Source of the DNA: a virus
Length of the DNA stretch: 58,507 nt
Virus record (IMG/VR): IMGVR_UViG_3300031669_000032
Span: 1 to 58,507 of that record
Strand: one strand, 5' to 3'
The position numbers and the translations under genes were made by a program. Positions within the stretch are counted from its first letter, which is position 1, and the number at the start of each line of letters is the position of its first letter. Below, one piece after another: positions 30,222 to 38,000 of the stretch. Below the pieces are notes generated by a model. The model was not told the origin of the DNA, made no database searches, and worked only from the letters and a program-made list of their open reading frames with translations.

Positions 30222-31130
30222 ATGAAAAAGAAATTAAGTTTTGAAGAGTGGAGTAATGCGGTAAAACTTTTGTATGGTACGGAAGGCAAGGTGTCGATAG
30301 ATTCAGGGAAACCTTATTTCCATGATATTCATTTTAGTAAGGTTGATTTCAACAAGGTGGTATTTCCGGAGAACGTAACGCTTTGTGAGTGTACACTAGA
30401 TGCTCCGGTAAAGAACTATAGCTTTAGGAATATAGAGTTCAGGGATTGCTATTTTAGCGAAATAGCCTTTGTGGGCTGTGACTTGACTGGATCAAAGTTT
30501 GTGATTAATACTTCGTTTTGGAAAGATATTAGTTTTGATGGTTCCAATTTAATGGGCGTTGAGTTCGATTGTAGTACGGAGAATTTTAGAAAAGTTAATT
30601 TTAATTTTTCAAATACAAAAAACTTCAATACTGTTTCCGGTATATCTGGATATTTCGTTGATATTGGAGATTCTGGCGATACCGAGCGATTCAACACAAT
30701 GAATCCCGATGAATTTGCAAACGTAGGGCCATTCGTCGTCAAGCGAAGCGGATGGTGCGCACACTATCTGAATAACGTAAAGATAAATAAAAGTTTCTAC
30801 GATTTTCTGACTATGCCAGCCGACACGATAACGCCCTTTGATATAAAGAAAGTAATGAAAAAGAACGATTCGTTTATTATCAGCATAATAGAAAAAGCAG
30901 GAATTCAGAAAGTTTTAGGCGCTGTTGGTAAAGTGATAGAAAAAAAGGACGGATACGTATTGCATCAACTCGATGCCAATAGAGAAAGGATGCTTTATCT
31001 CGAAATGACAAATCCATCGACTGGCGAAAGGCACTTTGAAGGCATTCCTCCCACACAAGAAGTTAGGTTCATCGATCAAGCCCTGATCTTTCGGAATGGG
31101 CTTCCAGGGAGACCGGAAACATTGACATGA
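30222..31130 (+). CDS. Pentapeptide-repeat protein with DUF6745-like C-terminus
   Basis: A 302-residue protein. Residues 35-130 follow A/C-x-L/F-x-x spacing (VDFNK, VVFPE, FRDCYF, CDLTGSKF, FDGSNLMG), a right-handed quadrilateral helix. The C-terminus has YLEMTNPSTGERHFEGIPPT and ALIFRNG, resembling the PSTG block of DUF6745-type domains. Pentapeptide proteins can mimic DNA or bind gyrase. The fusion is unusual. AGGAG precedes the ATG. Confidence 0.65.
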   Translation: MKKKLSFEEWSNAVKLLYGTEGKVSIDSGKPYFHDIHFSKVDFNKVVFPENVTLCECTLDAPVKNYSFRNIEFRDCYFSEIAFVGCDLTGSKFVINTSFWKDISFDGSNLMGVEFDCSTENFRKVNFNFSNTKNFNTVSGISGYFVDIGDSGDTERFNTMNPDEFANVGPFVVKRSGWCAHYLNNVKINKSFYDFLTMPADTITPFDIKKVMKKNDSFIISIIEKAGIQKVLGAVGKVIEKKDGYVLHQLDANRERMLYLEMTNPSTGERHFEGIPPTQEVRFIDQALIFRNGLPGRPETLT

Positions 31131-31200
31131 ACAGAAAACGATTAGCGTTAGTGTATATAAATGTTCTGTTTAGGGATGACTTTTAAAAAAGAGGTTAAAA

Positions 31201-31425
31201 ATGAAAACAATAGCTTGTTATAATATAATAAGAATTGGTGCAACTGACGATTTATGCGATGGCTGCGAACACGATATAGACAAGGATAATTGCCCATTAT
31301 TTTTAGAGCGGAAAAATGGCACCAATGGGCGTTGCAAGTCATGTCTTTTTGCTGAAAGGTTGGTAGAAATTATAATTGCGGAAAACGTAAGTTGCGCTAA
31401 ACCATATATGCCGGATGAGATTTAA
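31201..31425 (+). CDS. Small Cys-rich protein, 74 aa
   Basis: GAGGT precedes the ATG. LCDGCEHDIDKDNCPLF and GRCKSCLFAE give a four- to five-Cys site, similar to the WCNECEHKDC ending of the 23339 gene. About 70 bases before it hold only a 19-codon frame. Confidence 0.6.
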   Translation: MKTIACYNIIRIGATDDLCDGCEHDIDKDNCPLFLERKNGTNGRCKSCLFAERLVEIIIAENVSCAKPYMPDEI

Positions 31426-31528
31426 GGCCTATAAGATCATGCTGAAACGTGCATTTATAGCGGAAAAGTTGCTAAAAATTACGTTTCGGCGCATAGCAAA
31501 GTTAATAAAGAAATCATGGAGGTATAGG

Positions 31529-31888
31529 ATGCCGAAATTTAGTGCTAAGTCAATTGCTAATTTAGAATCCTGCGATTGCAGGCTGCAGGCTATTTTTAAT
31601 TATGTCATCATTTATCGCGATTGTTCTATCCTGTGCGGATACCGAGGGAAAGATGAACAAGACCGGGATTTCGGCAGGGGAAAGTCGAGATTAAAATGGC
31701 CGTTCTCAAAACATAATAAGATTCCCAGCCAGGCTGTCGATGTGGTACCATATCCCATTGACTGGGATGACATAGAGAGGTTTGAGAAATTTGTGCAATT
31801 CGTGAAAATGACTGCGGAAACAATGAAAATCGAAATTATTTGCGGTGGTAATTGGGGTTGGGATTATCCACATTTTGAGTTAGCATGA
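31529..31888 (+). CDS. M15 peptidase endolysin
   Basis: A 119-residue peptidase of the M15_4 kind: SRLKWPFSKHNKIPSQAVDV with zinc ligands H62 and D71, then WDYPHFEL with H115 and catalytic acid D112. It would cut the peptide part of peptidoglycan. ATG at 31529 follows GGAGG; the frame is open upstream to 31415, adding 38 basic residues. The gene lies among unknown genes away from the lysis-like cluster, and overlaps a radical SAM gene by ATGA. Confidence 0.85.
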   Translation: MPKFSAKSIANLESCDCRLQAIFNYVIIYRDCSILCGYRGKDEQDRDFGRGKSRLKWPFSKHNKIPSQAVDVVPYPIDWDDIERFEKFVQFVKMTAETMKIEIICGGNWGWDYPHFELA

Positions 31889-32715
31889 AAGTCGGACTGA
31901 TTGACCTGGACGCTAAGCTGCCGAACCTGGCATTGATGAAGCTGAAATCATATTACCCGGAAGCAGAATTGACATTCCCATTATTTTGCAGTGGTTACGA
32001 TGAGGTTTATGCATCGTCAATCTTTAAATTTTCCGATAAAAGATATATCCATAGTAATGTTATTTCCGGAGGTACCGGATTTGATATTACGTCAAGACTC
32101 CCTGCTGATATAGAAGCTTGCCAGCCAGATTACAGTTTATATCCGAAGTGCCGATTTTCCTGGCAGCGCTTCACATACGGGTGTATCAGGAAATGTGGTT
32201 TCTGTGTATCCTGGAAAATGGGAGAATTTCAGGAGTTGGAACCGATGAACCTGAACCCGGCCGGTAAATATATATACCTATTGGACAATAATTTTTTTGC
32301 CTCTGTTAACTGGAAAGAAAATATCGGGTACCTGGTAAGGCAAAATAAGCCGGTCAAGTTCGAGGGGATTGACGCGCGGATAATTGCAGAAAATGATGAA
32401 ATGCTGTACCTCCTGGATAAGGTTAAATTGAAAGGCCGGATGCATACAGCATGGGACATACCGAGTATTGACATGATGCCGAAATTCAAGAAAATTATCA
32501 AGGTCATTAAGCCCTACAAAATAATGTGCTACGTGCTGGTAGGGTTCGACTCTACTCCTGAGGATGATCTGCACCGGGTGTTATTTCTTGACGCGATCGG
32601 GATTGACCCATTTGTCATGCCGTTTAATAAGAGAGACCGGTATGTTGAACGTTTCGCCAGGTGGGTGAACCATAAGGCAATATTTAAGTCAGTCAAGTGG
32701 GAAGATTATAAGTAA
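31885..32715 (+). CDS. Radical SAM protein with B12-binding-like N-terminus
   Basis: A 276-residue protein. The opening KVGLIDLDAKLPNLALMKLKSYY resembles the start of a B12-binding domain but is cut short. CIRKCGFC at 100-107 is the CxxxCxxC motif for the 4Fe-4S cluster. VLVGFDSTPEDDLHRVLFLD near the end is usual in this phage family. Substrate unknown. It is coupled to the M15 gene. Confidence 0.8.
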   Translation: MKVGLIDLDAKLPNLALMKLKSYYPEAELTFPLFCSGYDEVYASSIFKFSDKRYIHSNVISGGTGFDITSRLPADIEACQPDYSLYPKCRFSWQRFTYGCIRKCGFCVSWKMGEFQELEPMNLNPAGKYIYLLDNNFFASVNWKENIGYLVRQNKPVKFEGIDARIIAENDEMLYLLDKVKLKGRMHTAWDIPSIDMMPKFKKIIKVIKPYKIMCYVLVGFDSTPEDDLHRVLFLDAIGIDPFVMPFNKRDRYVERFARWVNHKAIFKSVKWEDYK

Positions 32716-32767
32716 CTGCAAATAAACTTGCATTTCTACTTACCATTGCAAGCAAACTGCAAATAAA
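32714..32767 (+). promoter_or_regulatory. Repeat pair upstream of the second plus-strand promoter
   Basis: AACTGCAAATAAA occurs at 32714-32726 and 32755-32767. Between them CTTGCA (32727-32732) and TGCAAG (32747-32752) form an inverted pair. The arrangement suits a regulator site ahead of the promoter at 32791. Confidence 0.4.
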
Positions 32768-32790
32768 AAAATAATAATTGCGTTTCGTAG

Positions 32791-32819
32791 TTGACAAATA
32801 GCCATAATTATACTATTAT
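32791..32819 (+). promoter_or_regulatory. Second plus-strand promoter
   Basis: TTGACA (32791-32796), 17 bases, TATTAT (32814-32819), preceded by GTAG as in the other strong promoters here. It serves the block of unknown genes from 32863 on. Confidence 0.65.
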
Positions 32820-32843
32820 ATAGTTGGTAACCGGGTGTTACTG

Positions 32844-32862
32844 AATAACTTAGGAGGTTATT
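32844..32862 (+). promoter_or_regulatory. Ribosome site in a hairpin loop
   Basis: AATAAC-TTAGGAG-GTTATT directly precedes the ATG at 32863. The same element, followed by nearly the same coding start, occurs on the minus strand at 22570-22588. AGGAG is in the loop of a 6-bp stem. Confidence 0.5.
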
Positions 32863-33144
32863 ATGAAACAAGAAATAAGGATTAATTTTGCGGTTCTGGA
32901 AGATGTAAGTAGGATATGGAATAAGGGGAATAAGGAAAGGTACTATCTCACGGAACGTAGTATCGACCCTTGTCTTTCAGCGTATATCTCAAGAGAAAGA
33001 GACAAGGGCCGGTATGAGATAGAGTTAAGTAACGGGTTCCTATATCTCGAAAAATGTTACAATGATCTTAACAAAAGGATAGAGGAAATTGTCGAGATGT
33101 TGAAGGTTAACAATTGTATGGCTTACGAGCCGAATAAAAATTAA
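32863..33144 (+). CDS. Hypothetical protein, 93 aa
   Basis: First gene of the second plus-strand unit. Product opens MKQEIRINFAVLEDVSRIWNK and has GRYEIELSNGFLYLEKCYNDLNKRIEEIVEMLK, a strand pair and a coiled helix. No family recognised. Confidence 0.6.
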   Translation: MKQEIRINFAVLEDVSRIWNKGNKERYYLTERSIDPCLSAYISRERDKGRYEIELSNGFLYLEKCYNDLNKRIEEIVEMLKVNNCMAYEPNKN

Positions 33145-33157
33145 TTTGGAGGATATT

Positions 33158-33700
33158 ATGTATAAAAGTAAAATTGATAATCAGGTATTCACCGATGATG
33201 AGTATCGGGAATATGTCAAGAATGAATGTGCGGAAAATGGTTGGGATTTTAGTAAGGTTATTAACAGTCCTGACGAAGATTTTGAGTATATCGAAGATGA
33301 AGGAGATCAGACCAAACAAGAAGAAAAATCAATGATATTGGAGTGGCTTGACTGGGTTGAGTTCCACAAGTTGATGGCATTCTCCCAGGCTGGCGATAAG
33401 GTTATCGTTTGGGATGATGGTACAATATCTACCATGGATTCCGGGACATATCCTAATCCGGAAATCATGGATAAAATCGTACACATTTATCACCCGTGCG
33501 GAATGGGGAATACAGACTTTTCCGTCTACTTCGACGGATGGGGTACAAGAAATGAGGACGGCGATGTTATCGTTGATGATACAAGCGAAGTGATGGATTT
33601 TAACGATGCGCTTGTTAATTGCATTGAAAACGGAGATTTTACTGATTGGATTGAAGCGTGGAAGAGTGAAGCGCTTCGGGTAGATGAGAACGCTATTTAG
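33158..33700 (+). CDS. Acidic hypothetical protein, 180 aa
   Basis: ATG at 33158 follows TTGGAGG; a TTG is open upstream but less likely. Very acidic: DEDFEYIEDEGD, then ILEWLDWVEFHKLMAF and a C-terminal DFNDALVNCIENGDFTDWIEAW. Strongly acidic small phage proteins may mimic DNA; here this is only a suggestion from charge. The stop lies in the 67-bp hairpin cassette. Confidence 0.6.
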   Translation: MYKSKIDNQVFTDDEYREYVKNECAENGWDFSKVINSPDEDFEYIEDEGDQTKQEEKSMILEWLDWVEFHKLMAFSQAGDKVIVWDDGTISTMDSGTYPNPEIMDKIVHIYHPCGMGNTDFSVYFDGWGTRNEDGDVIVDDTSEVMDFNDALVNCIENGDFTDWIEAWKSEALRVDENAI

Positions 33701-33763
33701 TCAGTTTACCCCGCGGTCGGGTTCGCCCGACCTCGGAGGTAAATTAATTAATCACAGGAGGTT
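33697..33763 (+). repeat. Hairpin cassette, copy 1
   Basis: A 67-base element from TTAG to GGTT. It folds as TTTACC / GGTAAA, inner GGTCGGG / CCCGACC and a TTCG loop (33705-33743), then AT-rich sequence and AGGAGG. Copy 2 at 34518-34584 differs at 2 bases, one of which keeps a G-U pair. Confidence 0.75.
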
Positions 33764-33768
33764 TTAAA

Positions 33769-34164
33769 ATGAAACAAGAAAACTTATCAGCATTAAGTAC
33801 TATGTTATCTTGGAAGAGGACATACAAACGCAAGGGGTTCAGAGAATTTCTATCGCGTTGGGAATGTGAAACAGCGGAGAATTTCCGCGATGAAACCCTT
33901 GAAATTGTCGATCTCCTTCGTATCAATAGTATAGAGGGAGGTGTGTGTTACTTTCTCCGCCGCGGGGATGATGCGTTGTACAGAGGGACAGATGTTGATG
34001 CATATGGATACAATGATGCTGATTGCATCAACGTCGAAAAAATGGAAATAAAATTCTTAAGAAGCATTATATCTCATCTTCCGGAAAAAATGTTTTGGTA
34101 TAACTCATTGCTAAGGAAATGCGGGAAACCGTATGATAAGGATTTGAGTAGCTTAGGCTACTGA
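33769..34164 (+). CDS. Hypothetical protein, 131 aa
   Basis: Basic N-terminal helix (MLSWKRTYKRKGFREFLSRWE), then RDETLEIVDLLRINSIEGGVCYFLRRGDDALYR. A mixed domain without family match. Preceded by hairpin cassette copy 1. Confidence 0.55.
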   Translation: MKQENLSALSTMLSWKRTYKRKGFREFLSRWECETAENFRDETLEIVDLLRINSIEGGVCYFLRRGDDALYRGTDVDAYGYNDADCINVEKMEIKFLRSIISHLPEKMFWYNSLLRKCGKPYDKDLSSLGY

Positions 34165-34177
34165 TAGGAGGATTAAA

Positions 34178-34504
34178 ATGAAAGAAGAAAAAATTATTCG
34201 GAGAACAGTATACATGAGGGGTAGGCCAATGTACGGTGTTTTCGCGACATCTACCTTCGCGATGTATCGGGATGAATCCGAGTGTGGTAAATGGAATTAT
34301 ATTGAATTAAGAAGGAGAAATCCTGAAGGTGCTATACAAGGATTAAGGTCTGAGGTAGAAGATTGGATCATGAACAAACCTCTTGCTGTCGTCCTCAAGC
34401 ATCATGACATCAAAGTAGTGAGTAGTAGCTACTGGGGAAGAGTAGAGTTAGACGAGAATGGGAAAATAATAGAAATGGCGTCACATTTCAACACGCCACA
34501 TTAA
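34178..34504 (+). CDS. Hypothetical protein, 108 aa
   Basis: TAGGAGG precedes the ATG. Product has RRTVYMRGRPMYGVFATSTFAMYRDES, LRSEVEDWIMNKPLAVVLKHHDIKVV and a WGRVELDENGKIIEM strand pair. No family recognised. Confidence 0.55.
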   Translation: MKEEKIIRRTVYMRGRPMYGVFATSTFAMYRDESECGKWNYIELRRRNPEGAIQGLRSEVEDWIMNKPLAVVLKHHDIKVVSSSYWGRVELDENGKIIEMASHFNTPH

Positions 34505-34517
34505 AGGAATATGTTGA

Positions 34518-34584
34518 TTAGTCAGTTTACCCCGCGGTCGGGTTCGCCCGGCCTCGGAGGTAAATTAATTAATAACAGGAGGTT
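34518..34584 (+). repeat. Hairpin cassette, copy 2
   Basis: Same element as at 33697-33763, 65 of 67 bases identical. The hairpin is 34526-34564; A to G in the 3' arm turns an A-U into a G-U pair, keeping the fold. Just downstream AATAAC-AGGAG-GTTATT (34571-34587) holds the ribosome site of the next gene in a loop. Confidence 0.75.
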
Positions 34585-34587
34585 ATT

Positions 34588-35571
34588 ATGAAAAGAAAAA
34601 TGGTTTTTGAAAAAATGGTAAAAAGATTGCAAGGAGATTGCGAGATTTTGAAGCACTCCCAGAACTGGGCCTGGGCAGATGTTGAATCGCATGGCGATCC
34701 GGAAGATTGCTCAATAAAACGGTATACCATCGATGAAGCTATCGCCATAGTCGATGAGTGGGAAAAGGAAATCGAAAAAGTCGTGGGAATTATTAACATG
34801 TCGCCCCGGAAGGGTGATGCGCCGATGGTTACCGAATACGGCAAGGATTGTGTTGGTTGCACAATCGAAGGCGATATCGAGCGAGAATATCCCATCCCCT
34901 ACGATACCATAATTAATTTGAGTGGAAAGTGGGAATTCCGGTTCTATGTAGAATCGACTGCAGGTGGTGGAGCGTCGTGGGAAACTATGGGGCCTGGTAT
35001 CAACGATACTAGGAAAGAATATGTAATGCGTAATTATGGGAAATTAGGTTGCTACAGCACCTTGTTAGCTGGGTATATTGTTAATCCAGAAATAATGTGG
35101 GCAAGAAACGGCTGTGCCGTTAGTGCTCCAGCGGAGATCAAGCAAAGCTACTTACGAGGTTTTAATTTTTTCACCAGGCACAAAATCTTGGGGGGAGATA
35201 CTTTCCTTCAAAAGGAAAGCAGAAAAATGCTGATTGACCTTATAGACGATTGCGAACTTTTGGATTTTGGTAGTTATACGCAAGGACATCTTGCATGTGC
35301 TGAATTGACAGAAGCTGATCTCAGCAGCACGAAAGTGCATGTTGAGGATTTGGAAAGGTTTCCGGGAAAATACCATGCGAAGTTTTTTAATCACCAATGT
35401 CTCGGTGGTATGTATGTGGACTCAACCAGGATTGACGATACTGGCTATTGCTTAGTTCATTTTCGTATGCCTGGTTGGATAGTTTCGCCTGACCACATCG
35501 ATGAAGCAGTATCAGTTTTGCCGGGATATTATCTATTGCGGCATCCTATCCCGCATGGGGACGTTGATTAA
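34588..35571 (+). CDS. Hypothetical protein, 327 aa
   Basis: Largest gene of this block. Helical N-terminus (MVKRLQGDCEILKHSQNW), YTIDEAIAIVDEWEKEIEKVVG, CVGCTIEG, a Gly-rich middle (ESTAGGGASWE) and a C-terminal domain with GYCLVHFRMPGWIVSPDHIDEAVSVL. No family recognised despite its length, which makes it the best target in the block for structure prediction. Confidence 0.6.
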   Translation: MKRKMVFEKMVKRLQGDCEILKHSQNWAWADVESHGDPEDCSIKRYTIDEAIAIVDEWEKEIEKVVGIINMSPRKGDAPMVTEYGKDCVGCTIEGDIEREYPIPYDTIINLSGKWEFRFYVESTAGGGASWETMGPGINDTRKEYVMRNYGKLGCYSTLLAGYIVNPEIMWARNGCAVSAPAEIKQSYLRGFNFFTRHKILGGDTFLQKESRKMLIDLIDDCELLDFGSYTQGHLACAELTEADLSSTKVHVEDLERFPGKYHAKFFNHQCLGGMYVDSTRIDDTGYCLVHFRMPGWIVSPDHIDEAVSVLPGYYLLRHPIPHGDVD

Positions 35572-35626
35572 TTGGTTTACTTTGCCCGTCGTACTGCGGC
35601 GAGCGGAAGATAGAAGTATCACTTAG

Positions 35627-35681
35627 TTTAAATCCGGGATTCGGTTCGCCGGCTCCCGGTCTTAAATTAACAGGAGGTTAA
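35627..35681 (+). repeat. Diverged third hairpin cassette
   Basis: TTTAA, CCGGGA, CGG-TTCG-CCG, TCCCGG, TTAAA (35627-35666), followed by TTAAC-AGGAG-GTTAA (35667-35681). Same order and TTCG loop as copies 1 and 2, sequence largely different. The fold seems to be what is kept. Confidence 0.6.
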
Positions 35682-35682
35682 C

Positions 35683-36099
35683 ATGAATAAGCAACAATCT
35701 CTGAAAGCATTTTCGGACAGTATGATCCGCAGCACATTGGCCCTGGCTTATGATGTGTTGGAGTCTGGGGTTGTACCATATGGTGGTACGGCCAAAATGG
35801 CAATATCAACACACATGCCATTCAAAAACGATTCTACGGTTACGGTAGAATCCTGGTCACGGTTAGTTTGTGGGCCAAATGATATACCGGGCGATTACAG
35901 CGCCGGTGGAAAAATAACATGGGAAACGACAGGCTGTCATACTGTGGTTTTTCTATTTTCGCAATTCGATGCGGTGAATGGGAATTCGTGGTTAGAATTG
36001 AATCGCGTTACGATCGGCTGCGATGAATCAAAGTGTTTCTACCCTGGGATTATATCAGCGTGTAAAGGCGCTGGGATTCCGGTAGAAGTTAAGGGATAA
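35683..36099 (+). CDS. Hypothetical protein, 138 aa
   Basis: N-terminal helix (FSDSMIRSTLALAYDVLESGVVPYGG), then a beta-rich domain with SRLVCGPNDIPGDYSAGGKITWE and TIGCDESKCFYPG. No family recognised. Preceded by the third hairpin cassette. Confidence 0.55.
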   Translation: MNKQQSLKAFSDSMIRSTLALAYDVLESGVVPYGGTAKMAISTHMPFKNDSTVTVESWSRLVCGPNDIPGDYSAGGKITWETTGCHTVVFLFSQFDAVNGNSWLELNRVTIGCDESKCFYPGIISACKGAGIPVEVKG

Positions 36100-36113
36100 C
36101 GGGAGGTTTTAAA

Positions 36114-36308
36114 ATGAAAGACACAATTTTTATTATTTTGTATCAGGATAATACAATGATTCCAATGGTTAATGAGCCGCTAAAAGAGCATTTCCCTGAA
36201 GGTACTCGATTCTTTAAAACAAACAGGGAAACTACGATTAGTGACCTTTCCGGATGGTATGGCTCTAAATGGACTGCGAAAAGATTTAAGGAGATAGCAG
36301 GAAAATGA
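36114..36308 (+). CDS. Hypothetical protein, 64 aa
   Basis: GGGAGG precedes the ATG. Starts MKDTIFIILYQDNTMIPMVNE and ends GSKWTAKRFKEIAGK, strand then helix. No family recognised. Confidence 0.55.
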   Translation: MKDTIFIILYQDNTMIPMVNEPLKEHFPEGTRFFKTNRETTISDLSGWYGSKWTAKRFKEIAGK

Positions 36309-36508
36309 AAAGCGTTAACAGAAAACATACTAATTGCGGAAAGTGCATTTTCCATGGCGTAATGAATGCGCTTCGGTTAACGTGCAATAATCAAGAAGTT
36401 AAAAAAAGGTTTGTTGATGACTTAGATGGTTATTGCAAACATTTTAAAGTAATTAATTCACTCTCCGGGAATGGGGATTGCCTGTTTCCGGAAGTGGAAG
36501 GAGAATGA
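36305..36508 (+). CDS. Small Cys-rich protein, 67 aa
   Basis: HTNCGKCIFHG...LTCNNQEVKKRFVDDLDGYCKHF: CxxC followed by C and C, as in a widespread family of small phage zinc proteins. Overlaps the gene before it by ATGA. Confidence 0.6.
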   Translation: MKSVNRKHTNCGKCIFHGVMNALRLTCNNQEVKKRFVDDLDGYCKHFKVINSLSGNGDCLFPEVEGE

Positions 36509-36509
36509 A

Positions 36510-36767
36510 GTGAAAGAAATACACGTAAAGATTGACGATACCCTGTTTGAAATGCTTGAGTACTTACGCCAGGCACATGACTTGAGGTTTTCAGCAGTCA
36601 TAAAAACAGCACTCCGACGCTTTCTGTCTGACCGTCACCTGACCAGAAATCTTATCGATGCCAGGGAAGCCAAAATTATTGCGGCTGCGGAAAAGAAAAA
36701 GGAGTATAACCGGGAATATAGCAGGAAACATCCCGCTAAGAAGAGAGGTGGATGTTATGGGAGATAA
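36510..36767 (+). CDS. Ribbon-helix-helix protein, 85 aa
   Basis: GTG at 36510 follows AAGGAG. KEIHVKIDDTLFEMLEYLRQ..DLRFSAVIKTALRRFLSD is a full RHH unit: strand, helix A, helix B. A basic C-terminal tail (KKKEYNREYSRKHPAKKRG) may add DNA contacts. It could regulate the promoter at 32791 or the hairpin block. Confidence 0.65.
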   Translation: MKEIHVKIDDTLFEMLEYLRQAHDLRFSAVIKTALRRFLSDRHLTRNLIDAREAKIIAAAEKKKEYNREYSRKHPAKKRGGCYGR

Positions 36768-37557
36768 GAAGTACAAGAACTATGGGGCGTATTGCCTCAT
36801 ATTGTATCGTTGTGACACTTGCGGAAAACAAGAAATGGTTTGGAATTCACGAGACGGGGATGCGGTCAGTCCCATCGAGTGTAGGCGTCACGATTTTTTT
36901 TGCGGACTTATGTGGCGTGACCAGAAGTCCCACGCATTGCATGTACCGAACTTCGATCCGCCCGATACGAGTCGGGTGCTGATCAGCAAAAAATCCAGCA
37001 ATGACACGATGGTTGTGTCAGGCAAGGAGTATAAAGCTCTGGTTAATGACCGTCAAATGTCATCGATACTAAAAGGAGAAGATAAAATGAAGATAGAAAT
37101 AACAGAAGCAGAAGGGAGAATAAATGAGGTAATCGCTAAACTTGATGAGATAGAGCACGTCAAGTTGGAGCCAGTAAGCTCATTGCTCCCCAAATTGGAA
37201 GCAGAAAAAGAAAAGTTGTTTGCGTTGTATGCTGAAAACGAAAAGATTGTTAGTTCGGAAAGAGGAAAGGCGTTAAGGTCTATGGGTGCGTTCAGCAAAG
37301 ACGTTAATAATGAAAGGATAAAATTGCTTGAACGTAAAGATGAAGTCGAAGCTATAATTGATCAACTAAAGCTTACGATAGAAAAGGCCGAAAGTGATAC
37401 CCCTCAAGAGTCCAGGACTGTCAAGTTGAAATCTGTGCTGAAATACTTCCTGGTAGGGGGGTTCGTTCTTATTGTTTACCTGAAAGACCCCATTATCTCT
37501 TTGTACCTTGCTATTCTGGTTGTTCTCGCCTGGCTAACGGATAGGTACATTACCTAG
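36757..37557 (+). CDS. Zinc-ribbon plus coiled-coil membrane protein, possible in-frame fusion
   Basis: A 266-residue frame. The N-terminal 110 residues have CDTCGKQEMVWN and HDFFCGLMW (zinc site). Within the frame AAAGGAG precedes an ATG at 37087, so a shorter product of 156 residues is likely. That part holds a long coiled coil (KLEAEKEKLFALYAENEKI; ERKDEVEAIIDQLKLTIEK) and two C-terminal membrane helices. Two genes fused in frame, or one gene with two starts. Confidence 0.55.
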   Translation: MGDKKYKNYGAYCLILYRCDTCGKQEMVWNSRDGDAVSPIECRRHDFFCGLMWRDQKSHALHVPNFDPPDTSRVLISKKSSNDTMVVSGKEYKALVNDRQMSSILKGEDKMKIEITEAEGRINEVIAKLDEIEHVKLEPVSSLLPKLEAEKEKLFALYAENEKIVSSERGKALRSMGAFSKDVNNERIKLLERKDEVEAIIDQLKLTIEKAESDTPQESRTVKLKSVLKYFLVGGFVLIVYLKDPIISLYLAILVVLAWLTDRYIT

Positions 37558-37602
37558 AGTGTTTCTGATCTACTTTAGAATAAAAAATAACAGGAGGTAA
37601 AA

Positions 37603-37962
37603 ATGCCAATAATTAAAGAAAAAGAAGAATCCTGGTTGTGGTATCAAGGGGTAAACATGGATGATCTTAGCAGATCGTGCGTTGATATAGCAAAAGAAGT
37701 AATGAGGTTGCTTGACACGCCTGGTCATGAGACAATCGATGCTGATAAGCTAATTATCATTGCTGCAGCCAACATCAATGAAAGCGGAATAACCGGCGCT
37801 ATGACCGGGGAGATTGCGGACATGATTTCCAGATACCATAGTCGCGGTAAGGAGTTTCGCGAAAAGTGGAATCTATCAAATCAAATCAATCATGAAGGTG
37901 AACGGGCGAATATATTGGGCGATACACTGAACCCGGCCTTATTAAGCATACGTCCTAAATAA
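37603..37962 (+). CDS. Hypothetical protein, 119 aa
   Basis: AACAGGAGG precedes the ATG. SCVDIAKEVMRLLDTPGHETIDADKLIIIAAANINESGITGAMTGEIADMISRYH is mostly helical. No family recognised. Confidence 0.55.
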   Translation: MPIIKEKEESWLWYQGVNMDDLSRSCVDIAKEVMRLLDTPGHETIDADKLIIIAAANINESGITGAMTGEIADMISRYHSRGKEFREKWNLSNQINHEGERANILGDTLNPALLSIRPK

Positions 37963-38000
37963 GTCTATTTTGGTAATGCAATCACAGAAAGGGGTAAATC

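Noticed and set aside
31121-31150. TTGACA near the end of the pentapeptide gene with a TATATA downstream
   Set aside because: The spacing between the boxes is 24 or more bases, too long for a sigma70 promoter.
33705-33743. GGTTCG-containing hairpin that recalls a tRNA T arm
   Set aside because: No acceptor, D or anticodon arm can be formed around it, and the copy at 34.5 kb and the diverged one at 35.6 kb only keep the single hairpin.
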